A stretch of DNA of 33,714 nucleotides from Oligoflexus sp. (GTDB taxonomy: Bacteria > Bdellovibrionota_B > Oligoflexia > Oligoflexales > Oligoflexaceae): NCBI RefSeq assembly GCF_035712445.1, contig NZ_DASTAT010000096.1, positions 1 through 33,714 of the forward strand. Direction: 5' to 3'. Below are positions 1 to 7,683 of this stretch, piece after piece (the first letter of the stretch is position 1; every line of letters begins with the position of its first letter). A program made the translations under genes and the position numbers. The notes under the pieces were generated by a model. That model was not told the origin of the DNA and made no database searches. It was given only the letters and a program-made list of their open reading frames with translations.

Positions 1-869
1 TCATCCATGAAATCCAGGACATCCGTGGGCAGATCGGTAACTTTGTCCGGCGGCGAATGATGATAAGAAATAGCATGGACCACATAGTCCGGAAAACCCC
101 AAAGTGAAGCCGCGATCTCACCGAGCGTGACGTGCGAATAGGCCCGGATATTATCCTCGCCCTGCAGCCAGGTCCGGGGCCGCCGTGGGTTCACCGTTTG
201 CCGGGCCACGTCATCGGTCACGTTCGGAAAGCAGATGGCGGACACCACTTTGCCGATATTGCAAAGACAGCCCGCGATATACGCCTCGTCTTTCGAAATA
301 TGCCGGGCATAATGCTCGGCGATGTACTCACAGATTTTACCGGTCAGGATGGATTCCTGCCAGTAGGCATCCTTGGCGAAGAAGTTGGTTTTAAAATCAA
401 ATTCCTGGAGCGTTTCCGTCAGAATCAGTTCGTTAAGGGTCTTGCGGCCCACAAAACTGATGGCGTGTTCCAGGTTGGTGAACTCGGGGACCGACGACGC
501 GCGCAGGTTATTGGCAATGCGCAGGACGCCCATGGCGATGTTCGGGGTCTGGCGCAAGGCCTTCTTGATATCCGCGGACGAGGATTTTTCATCGGAGATC
601 GTGGTCTGGAGCGCCATGATCGCAGTCGGGACCAAGGGGATATTGCGAATCTCCTGGACGTTCTTGAAGATCGTGGCCGCAGCCTCGCTCATGTGCAGGG
701 TCGGAGAATACCATTCGTATTCTCCCTTTTTAAGGACCAAACCGCTCCCGCACGAGCATTCGAACCAAAGGAATCCCTTGGGACAAACACGAAATTTCGA
801 AGTGCCCTTCAGATAGTCTTCGGGGACCTCGTAAACACGCTCACAGCATTGGCAAAACGTCGGTTTCAT
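1..869 (-). CDS. HDOD domain signalling protein with Cys-rich N-terminus (3' end cut by window)
   Basis: The frame reads from ATG at 869 down to base 3 without a stop, so the C-terminus lies outside the window. 289 residues are visible. Residues 1-45 hold a CxCC group (FCQCCERV), then a single Cys and a CSCG group, which looks like a small zinc ribbon. From about residue 60 the sequence (PTAIMALQ, IANNLRAS, AISFVGRKTLNELIL) and later AYIAGCLCNIGKVV, HVTLGEIAASLWGFP and AISYHHSP is typical of HDOD, a degenerate HD-hydrolase domain used as a signalling or scaffold module. It is probably cytoplasmic. GGAAGAGGA lies just upstream of the ATG. HDOD proteins are usually regulatory and not enzymatic; no partner can be named from this window. 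The HDOD call is fairly sure; zinc binding is inference. Confidence 0.8.
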   Translation of the reverse strand, partial: MKPTFCQCCERVYEVPEDYLKGTSKFRVCPKGFLWFECSCGSGLVLKKGEYEWYSPTLHMSEAAATIFKNVQEIRNIPLVPTAIMALQTTISDEKSSSADIKKALRQTPNIAMGVLRIANNLRASSVPEFTNLEHAISFVGRKTLNELILTETLQEFDFKTNFFAKDAYWQESILTGKICEYIAEHYARHISKDEAYIAGCLCNIGKVVSAICFPNVTDDVARQTVNPRRPRTWLQGEDNIRAYSHVTLGEIAASLWGFPDYVVHAISYHHSPPDKVTDLPTDVLDFMD

Positions 870-1434
870 GGCATCCTCTTCCTTACGGAGTTCTTCGTCC
901 AACCAGCCATTAAACTTAAGAAAATCCTTCGGGAGCCCCGCTCGATCCGCCCTATTGGGGTTTTTCCCCCGACAATTATTGAAACTTTTTTCGAAACAAA
1001 GTTCAGAATATTTTGTGTTCTGTAATCCTGACGCCGCGAAAAGGTCCCGGGGCTCCCGATAGCGCTGGCCCGCATCGTGCAACAAGGAAAGGGATTTCAA
1101 GGGAAAGCATTTGAAGACCGACCCCTGATTTGCTCGAAAGGCTTGAACAGCAAGGATTTAAAGCGAAAAACGGGACCTTTTTGTGTAAGAAGATGCGATG
1201 AGACGAACTAAGATTCGCTAAGATCTCGTCCGCATGAACTGCTTGCCGAAGGATTCGCTCGCTTTGAAATTTCTGTTGGGCCTTTTTGCATTTTTTCCCG
1301 GAAAAAGCAGTGTTCCGTGAGCCTCCAGCCGACAGACCACTTCATATATTTTTCATAGACACTTTTCTGGAACGCGCGTTAGTGTTGACCTAAGGAAAGC
1401 TCCTCAACCAACAGTTTCATGAGAGGTTAGTATT
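870..1434. other. 565-bp divergent intergenic region
   Basis: I see no convincing protein gene here. It must hold the promoters of the HDOD gene (leftwards) and the DUF4360 gene (rightwards). An AT-rich stretch around 975-1020 contains an imperfect inverted repeat around TTTCGAAA that could belong to the leftward promoter. On the right side, TAGACA near 1358 is a possible -35 element, but no good -10 follows at 16-18 bp. A small direct repeat (CTAAGAT twice) lies near 1208-1222. No terminator-like hairpin with a T-run is evident. Confidence 0.5.
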
Positions 1435-2076
1435 ATGAAAGTTTTTGGAAGCATCGTTAAGTTTGTTGCCCCACTCCTGGTCATGGGCGCTGCAGCGCAA
1501 GCTCAAGAACGTTTCCCCGTTCCTTCTGAGCCCATCACCATCAAAAAAATCCAGTACAACGGCACTGGCTGTCCGCTCGGCACCGTTGCCAAGAACGTGT
1601 CGGAAGACAAAACCGCTTTCACCTTGACCTTCTCTGAATTCGTCGCTGAAGTCGGCCCTGGCATCTCGCTGTCGTCTGGTCGTAAGAACTGCGTGGCCAC
1701 GATCGTCCTCGACGTTCCTGCTGGCTGGCAATATTCGATCGGTAGCTTCTTCTACCGTGGTTTCATGGCTCTTGATAAAGGCATCAAGGCTGACCATTCC
1801 GCTACTTACTTCCTGGAAGGCCAAGGCAAAACCGGCACCTTCTCGTCCAGCAACTACGGTCCTTATGAGTCCGATTATGTTTACAACGACAAAGTTGGTA
1901 TCGCTTCGGCCGTTTGGTCGCCTTGCGGTGTTGAGCGCGCTCTGAACATCAACACTTCGATCCGCGTATCGAACACCAACTCCCGCGCGTATCCTAACGC
2001 TCAGGGCCTGATCACCAACGACTCCATCGACGGTCAAATCACCCAAGTTTGGGGCCTGACCTGGAGACGCTGCTAA
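1435..2076 (+). CDS. Secreted DUF4360 family protein
   Basis: This is a 213-residue exported protein. A signal peptide spans residues 1-23 (hydrophobic core FVAPLLVMGAA, cleavage after AQA). The mature part matches DUF4360: NGTGCPLGTVA, FTLTFSEFVAEVGPG, RKNC, VPAGWQYSIG, RGFMALDKGI, VWSPCG, LNINT and a tryptophan-rich end finishing in Cys. Four cysteines (46, 86, 164, 213) would allow two disulfide bonds. The family's function is unknown; members are secreted and occur in bacteria and fungi. AGAGG sits 8 nt before the ATG. Codon choice is strongly biased (many CGT, GGC, AAC, GTT, GCT), unlike most neighbours, which suggests very high expression. The gene stands alone and ends at a hairpin facing the kinase gene. 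Confidence 0.85.
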   Translation: MKVFGSIVKFVAPLLVMGAAAQAQERFPVPSEPITIKKIQYNGTGCPLGTVAKNVSEDKTAFTLTFSEFVAEVGPGISLSSGRKNCVATIVLDVPAGWQYSIGSFFYRGFMALDKGIKADHSATYFLEGQGKTGTFSSSNYGPYESDYVYNDKVGIASAVWSPCGVERALNINTSIRVSNTNSRAYPNAQGLITNDSIDGQITQVWGLTWRRC

Positions 2077-2082
2077 TAGCTC

Positions 2083-2122
2083 CCGTGAGCTCCCTGCGGC
2101 CCGGCCGCAGGAGCGCTCACGG
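2083..2122. terminator. Bidirectional hairpin terminator candidate
   Basis: A GC-rich inverted repeat, CCGTGAGC then a TGCGGCC/GGCCGCA core then GCTCACGG, has arms of about 18 bp with small bulges. It fills the 52-bp gap between the convergent DUF4360 and kinase genes. There is no clear T-run on either side, so it may act through a factor or mainly as an mRNA end stabiliser. Confidence 0.6.
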
Positions 2123-2128
2123 CTCTCT

Positions 2129-5100
2129 TCACCCCACTGATTTCATCTCTTCAGCTTCCTCTTCCGGCCATTCCAGAAGCAAAAAGCTCACGTCATCGTC
2201 GGGCGGATGTTCCTGCCAGACTTTTTCGGCGGTTGCCAGGATGGATTTTTGCAGCTCATCCAAAGCACAGTCCCGGACCAGAACCCGTTCCAAGTGCCTT
2301 GTTTTCAGGATTTGACCGCCCGGACCCTGGTTTTCCACGAGCCCATCGGTATAAAGGAAGATTCGATCGCCGCGCGACCAGCTTTGGCTATGCACGGTGA
2401 ACTGCGGATCTTGCGTGTGCCCGAGGCGATTGCCGCGACTTTTCAGGATGCGAATCGAGTTCCCCTGAATCAGATAAGGAAGATTATGGCCCGCATTCAA
2501 AACATGGATGGTGCCGTTCCTTCGATCTATCGCTAAAAAGCACATGGTCATGAAGCAGCCGGAGCGCGTTCCCGTCCGGCACACTGTTTCATTCACAGCG
2601 CGGGCCAAAAACTGAAGCCTTTCCAGAATGGAATGGCCCGTGCTCTGTCCAAGCCAGAATTCGCTCGCGTACACAGCACCGCAGACTACGCCCGTGATCA
2701 AGGCCGAGGGAATTCCATGCCCGGTCACATCCCCGATGCAGACGAAGGCTGTTTCCAAGGGCTCATGATAGAAATAGCCCAGCCAGTCGCCGCCGGTTTG
2801 CGAGGCGGACTTATAGTAAGTCGACAGCTGAAGGCCCGGCAGCGTCTGATGATGCGGCAGGAGCGATTCCTGCATCGCGCGGGCCGCCATCATCTCGGCA
2901 TCGAGCTTCACTTTTTCCTGAGTTTCCGTGATCAACTGCAGGTTTTGCAGGGCAATGGCCGCCTGGGCGCAGAGCGGAGCGACCGTTTCCATGCTGCGGC
3001 TGTCGAACAGATCATAGATCTGGCTGTTGGCAAGGTAGCAGTATCCGTACACAGCTTTCCGATAAACGAGTGGCAGCACCAGGACCGAGCCGCGGCTCAG
3101 CTGCTCGTTCTTCTGCCACTGCGGAGGCCGGATCCGTGCGGCGTCCAGTCCTTGATCCCAGCAGTGTTCAAGGAAGGCCCGATCGATTCCCAATTTATAG
3201 TAGCCGTGCTCGCTCAGCATTTTCAGATCAAGGTTTCGAGCTGATGTCGGCTCCCAGCCTTCCTTGCTTTTCAGAAACACAAGGCCAAGTTCGGCGCCCG
3301 TGCAGACACAGAGGGCTTCGAGCAAAGCGTCCAGCAATTCCTCGCGTCCGGTCAGGACGCTCAATTTCAAAAAGATTTCGAGGAGCGCATGACTTTCGAG
3401 ACGCTGCCGGAGCAGAGGCGCTCTTTGCCCCTGCATGGTGCGCGAACGCTGCGAAAGCTGCTGCGAAGGCAAATTATCGCGCATCGTAAAGCGGCAGATG
3501 GAAAGCAGGGCATCGCACTGTTCCATGGAAAAGGCCTGATCGCGCTCGGCATAATAATCACGGGCCAGCTGCAGGTTCACTTCGGCCAGATCCGCGGCGT
3601 ATTCGGTCTGCAGGCGTCCCAGAAGTTTCCGGCCCTCGGCGACGATGATCAGCCAGCCGCGCTGGAAGGCCCAGCGAATGCCTTTTTGAATGACCCAGCG
3701 TCCCAGCATGCGGAACCCTAAAACATGGAGCCATTCGCCCGTCGCATATAGAGTCTGGGCGTAAAAGACCCGGGCCCGCAAAAGCTGATTGAGCCAGCAA
3801 AGAAGCAAAATGACGAACGCACGACCCGGTCGCTTCATGCGCGTCAGGTTCCAGGCATAAAGCACCGGCGTGAGCAGGGAATAAGCCGCTCGATGCCCGT
3901 GTTTGACCGTGCTGGCAAAGGCTTCCCGGAACAAAGGATCGGCGGCCTGATAATCCTCGCGCAGAAAGTAAATTTCCCCGGGCGCGACGCAGGCGAACAC
4001 CGTATCAATGGAATCAAAGCCCTCGCGCCGGATTTCATTTTTGGCGTTGAAGGTATCCTGGATCAGTTGATTCATCTGATCCTCGCGTTTATCCTGCAGA
4101 TAGACCCGAAGACAGCAGCCCAAAGGCGTCGGCGTATAGCGTATGCGTTTCCAGAGTTCAACCAGCTCCGACGTCAGCTGCTTCGCCTGACCGTTCTCGC
4201 CCCCATACTGATCTATATGAATCAAGGCCATAAGGCTCAGCGAACGCCAGAAGGATTCGCCCACCGGCGTCAGAGTTTTGACAGCTTCGGTCAAGCGCGT
4301 CTGGGCTGATTTCAGATTGCCCAGCATGAAATCATGGACGTAGCCCCAGCAGAAGAGAATAAAGCCCTTGTCCACGGGATTATTGGTGCGATCAAAGTAA
4401 TCAGCGCCCCGACTTAGAAAGGAGCGGGCCAGCCGATCGAAGCCAAAGGGCGCGAGCGCGATGCCCCAATAAGCGAAGACCGTCGCTCGATAGGGATTGT
4501 CCTTATACGCGAGGATGCGGAAGGTCACCGGGATCACGTTGGCGATGGCTATCATCGGATAGCTGAAATAAAAGGGGATTTCGAGCTTGATGCGGAGATG
4601 AAGCAGGATGCGTTCCCGCTCGTTGGCGATTTCCTTGGTCTGCTTGCCGAAGAAATGAAACCAGATCGCATAAAGAGTCAGAAAGGGCATGGTCGCAAAG
4701 ATATAGAGCCAGGCATGCCACTCCCTGGTCACGATTTTTTCATCGAGCGCCTTGAGCCCTGCCATGACCGAGTCCAGGGAATCCTTGTAGCGGAACATGG
4801 TAAGGTTATACTCGGTTTTGCGGGCATAAATCTGTGCTCTCTGCACAGGATCATCGACATGCCGCAGAACCTGATCATAGAGTTTCAGCGCATCATCAAT
4901 CTGCTCTGAAACAGCCAGAAGGTCAGCCCAGAGTTCATGCAGGGCCACCCACTCCTGAATCAATTCCGGGTCCTGATCAAAATCTTCGGGGAAAAGATCC
5001 GAGGCGAAGCGAAGGAACTCGCGCGCCTTGCTGTAGGCATAGACCGCGGCTGCGGCCCTGGCGGCTTTAAAGAGAAGACGCCGATTCAAAGGCGCATCCT

Positions 5101-7357
5101 GCTTCGCATTGCCTTCCATGATGTGAAAGGCGGCTTCAAAATAATCTTTCTGCGTGGTCCCGTGAGTCTCGGGATCCAAAAGATTCAAGCTCAGCCAGTA
5201 TCCATAGGCACGATGATATTCACGGCGCGTGTCGAGGTCCACCTGCTCATAGGCGGCCTCGCGAATCTTGTCATGGAAGAAGATGAGCTTCCGATCATGC
5301 GGCAGAATCAAATGCTTGTGAACGAGTTCATCGCAGGCCAATTCCAATTGCCTTCGCCATGCGACCGGATCCTCGGAAAGGTCCGGGTAAAGGTTACGGA
5401 GCAGCGACGTCAGGGACTCAAGGCTGACACTGTTGCCCGCTACGCTCGCCGCCAGAATCAGATCGCGGCTCAGCCCGGTCAGGCGTTTGATGCGTTCCGC
5501 CACCAGGCCCGCCACGCCCTGAGTCAGCCCGCTTTGCTTGGCGCGTTCGGCGCTGAACGACCAGGTCTTGGTCTGTTCATCAAAGTCAAAGACGCTCGAG
5601 GCGATCGCCGATTTCAGATATTCATAAATATGAAAGGGATTCCCCGCCGTCAGCTGGTAGGTCGCTTCCTGAAGGCGGCTGATTTCCGGGCCGCTTTCAT
5701 CCAGAAGATGATGCACGAGCTCATCGGATTCCTGGCGACTCAAAGGTCCCAGGTCGATCTGCTGTTTCTGCGGCAGTTCCTGAAGAACCTGATAGTGAAG
5801 CGGATGCCGTTCATCCACCTCGTTGCTGCGGTAGGTTCCCAGGAAAAGAGTGGAGCCCATGCCTTCGCGCAGACCCAAAAGACAAAGTTCCCGCACGACG
5901 GCGAGGCTTTGCCAATCGGCCCACTGCAGGTCATCAAGGAGGATGACGAGCCCCGCCCCCTCCGGATAGAGCAGGGTCAAAAATTCAGCCAGCGTCGCAT
6001 GAAACACATGACTTTCATCCTCGATATCCTCGAACTGAAGCGGAGGAAAGCTCGGCAGTATGCCTTCATAGAAAGCAAAGCGCTTGGCCAGAAGTTGACC
6101 ACGGGGCCCGAGGCGCTGCTTCACCTGCCGCATCCAGCTTTCCCGCAGCGGGGGCGCATGACTTTGGATGGTGTAGGCATGTTCCATCAGCATCAGCGAG
6201 AAGGCGCTGAGCGGAAGGTTGCGCTCAAACTCCGAGAACTTCGCCGCCATGACCACGAGCTGCTGACTGCGGCCGCGATGCATCATTTCATGCGCCAGCC
6301 TTGATTTGCCCACCCCCGAAGGAGCCCCGATAAAATAGCAGGAGCCCTGCCCTTTCAAAGTTTCGACCAGACTCGCATTCAGGATATCAAGCTCGCGCTG
6401 GCGGCCAACCATCGGAATCTTGTAGTTGAGTTCACGGAGCTTATCCTTGGTCCCAAGGGCGAAGCTGCGAAGATTCTTTTGGCTTTGCAGGGCATCACGA
6501 CAGCGCTCGAAGTCCGAGAAAAGCCCAAAGGCCGAGTGATAGCGTTCATCTGGATTTTTGCGCAGAAGCTTTTGAATGATATCGCTCAGGGCCTCTGGAA
6601 ATTCAGGAAAGATCTGGGACAAGGGCTTGGGCACTTCGCTCAGCAACATGGCGATCAGCTCGCGCCCGACCTTGGAGCGGAACGGTGGCTCGCCTGTGGC
6701 GGCTTCATAAAGAGTGATGCCCAGCGAATAAAGGTCACTGGCCGCATTCCCGGCCAGCTTGACAAAGCCGGTACGCTCGGGAGGGAGATAAGCCAGCGTC
6801 GCTGCAACATTCTGCTCCAAAAGCTGGCTATCGTAAAAGCCTCCGTGACCAAAGTCCACCAGCACCACCTCGGTGCGTTCTTCATCACGGAAGCAAATAT
6901 TGCTCGGTTTCAGATCGCCATGGAAGATGCCCTTGCCATGCACGGTCTCAAGAGCCTTGGCCATCTGCATGCCCAGTTTCAAAATCTCCAAGGGATTGAG
7001 CACGGGGCGATGCTTCCCCGCAAGGCGCTCGGCCAGGAGGTGGGCAAGATCTTTCCCAGGCAGATACTCTTCGATCAGATAGGGGATGGACCCTTCCATC
7101 GCTGCAGCCAGGATCTTGACCGCACCGGGATGGTCCAGGGCACCAATCAGAACGCTTTCGCGATGCAGAAGCTGAGCGGCCATCAGATTGTGCTGGCTCA
7201 TGCCCGTGGTGTTAAAACATTTGATGGCAATGCGCTGATGACCTTCCGGCTTGCGCCAGAGTCCCAGGTAAACTTCGCCAAAACCGCCCGCCCCCAGCTG
7301 ATCGATAATCTCGATCGCACCGTTATCAAGCGTCTGTCCTGGACGAAAAAGACCCAT
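2129..7357 (-). CDS. Ser/Thr protein kinase - AAA ATPase - helical repeats - GAF - SpoIIE/PP2C phosphatase
   Basis: This 1742-residue signalling protein combines two opposing activities. Residues 1-290 are a Hanks-type kinase: GAGGFGEV (22-29), Lys46, HGDLKPSN with Asp148 and Asn153, and DFG at 168. The usual HRD is HGD, so this is a non-RD kinase. Residues 315-620 are a STAND/AAA-like ATPase with Walker A GAPSGVGKS (344-352) and Walker B LVILLDDLQWAD (about 470). A long helical, TPR-like region follows, with hydrophobic stretches near 880-960. A GAF-like domain lies at about 1330-1490. A SpoIIE-type PP2C phosphatase fills 1510-1735 with metal-site Asp in GGDW (1524), GDVTGHG (1543), TDG (1671) and DDDVS (about 1720). 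Known relatives integrate signals through GAF and control anti-sigma/STAS-type partners; none is encoded here. AAAGG precedes the ATG. It is divergent from cheA. Confidence 0.9.
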   Translation of the reverse strand: MGLFRPGQTLDNGAIEIIDQLGAGGFGEVYLGLWRKPEGHQRIAIKCFNTTGMSQHNLMAAQLLHRESVLIGALDHPGAVKILAAAMEGSIPYLIEEYLPGKDLAHLLAERLAGKHRPVLNPLEILKLGMQMAKALETVHGKGIFHGDLKPSNICFRDEERTEVVLVDFGHGGFYDSQLLEQNVAATLAYLPPERTGFVKLAGNAASDLYSLGITLYEAATGEPPFRSKVGRELIAMLLSEVPKPLSQIFPEFPEALSDIIQKLLRKNPDERYHSAFGLFSDFERCRDALQSQKNLRSFALGTKDKLRELNYKIPMVGRQRELDILNASLVETLKGQGSCYFIGAPSGVGKSRLAHEMMHRGRSQQLVVMAAKFSEFERNLPLSAFSLMLMEHAYTIQSHAPPLRESWMRQVKQRLGPRGQLLAKRFAFYEGILPSFPPLQFEDIEDESHVFHATLAEFLTLLYPEGAGLVILLDDLQWADWQSLAVVRELCLLGLREGMGSTLFLGTYRSNEVDERHPLHYQVLQELPQKQQIDLGPLSRQESDELVHHLLDESGPEISRLQEATYQLTAGNPFHIYEYLKSAIASSVFDFDEQTKTWSFSAERAKQSGLTQGVAGLVAERIKRLTGLSRDLILAASVAGNSVSLESLTSLLRNLYPDLSEDPVAWRRQLELACDELVHKHLILPHDRKLIFFHDKIREAAYEQVDLDTRREYHRAYGYWLSLNLLDPETHGTTQKDYFEAAFHIMEGNAKQDAPLNRRLLFKAARAAAAVYAYSKAREFLRFASDLFPEDFDQDPELIQEWVALHELWADLLAVSEQIDDALKLYDQVLRHVDDPVQRAQIYARKTEYNLTMFRYKDSLDSVMAGLKALDEKIVTREWHAWLYIFATMPFLTLYAIWFHFFGKQTKEIANERERILLHLRIKLEIPFYFSYPMIAIANVIPVTFRILAYKDNPYRATVFAYWGIALAPFGFDRLARSFLSRGADYFDRTNNPVDKGFILFCWGYVHDFMLGNLKSAQTRLTEAVKTLTPVGESFWRSLSLMALIHIDQYGGENGQAKQLTSELVELWKRIRYTPTPLGCCLRVYLQDKREDQMNQLIQDTFNAKNEIRREGFDSIDTVFACVAPGEIYFLREDYQAADPLFREAFASTVKHGHRAAYSLLTPVLYAWNLTRMKRPGRAFVILLLCWLNQLLRARVFYAQTLYATGEWLHVLGFRMLGRWVIQKGIRWAFQRGWLIIVAEGRKLLGRLQTEYAADLAEVNLQLARDYYAERDQAFSMEQCDALLSICRFTMRDNLPSQQLSQRSRTMQGQRAPLLRQRLESHALLEIFLKLSVLTGREELLDALLEALCVCTGAELGLVFLKSKEGWEPTSARNLDLKMLSEHGYYKLGIDRAFLEHCWDQGLDAARIRPPQWQKNEQLSRGSVLVLPLVYRKAVYGYCYLANSQIYDLFDSRSMETVAPLCAQAAIALQNLQLITETQEKVKLDAEMMAARAMQESLLPHHQTLPGLQLSTYYKSASQTGGDWLGYFYHEPLETAFVCIGDVTGHGIPSALITGVVCGAVYASEFWLGQSTGHSILERLQFLARAVNETVCRTGTRSGCFMTMCFLAIDRRNGTIHVLNAGHNLPYLIQGNSIRILKSRGNRLGHTQDPQFTVHSQSWSRGDRIFLYTDGLVENQGPGGQILKTRHLERVLVRDCALDELQKSILATAEKVWQEHPPDDDVSFLLLEWPEEEAEEMKSVG

Positions 7358-7683
7358 GAAAACCTTTATATCAATAGAGAGCGGCTCTCGCTTTGTCGGT
7401 GCTTCATGCCGAAATATAAGGCAGAAATCTTTACTTAAAAGACCGATTGATTCGGCTTATTGAAAAGGGACTCATGGTGACGGGAATTTGACGCTTGATA
7501 CGAGGGATGGGGAATCGAGGGCGAATGCCTCCGGAAATCTTATCGTCCGATCCTCCGGATTATTGAGCGAATTTTCCTAGCGCCGAAAAACAAAACAGGT
7601 TTAAGTTCCCCGCCCTTCCCTCCGAACACCTCGATAGTTCTGCTTTTTTTCGTCGGTTACCTTTGCAGTCAATGGGACAAGCC
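7358..7683. other. Divergent intergenic region, kinase gene / cheA
   Basis: This gap of about 325 bp must hold both promoters. The octamer CCTCCGGA occurs twice as a direct repeat (7528-7535 and 7552-7559), 24 bp apart, each containing the palindrome TCCGGA; these could be sites for a regulator. GCCGAAAA at 7582-7589 resembles a sigma-28 -10, but nothing suitable lies 11 bp upstream. I see no gene here. Confidence 0.4.

Noticed and set aside
948..975. GGGGTTTTTCCCC as a terminator
   Set aside because: The arms are only four bases with a T loop and no T-run after the stem, and no gene ends there.
866..1075. A 69-codon minus-strand frame ending with an ATGA overlap on the HDOD start
   Set aside because: Composition is unlike a protein, very basic, with no recognisable family; the overlap is likely chance and the HDOD gene has its own ribosome site.
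4937..6304. Plus-strand open frame of 455 codons
   Set aside because: It lies opposite the kinase/ATPase gene, whose motifs are clear; the frame is open only because of codon bias on the other strand.
7582..7589. GCCGAAAA, near-consensus sigma-28 -10 before cheA
   Set aside because: The octamer 11 bp upstream (TTGAGCGA) does not match a -35 element.
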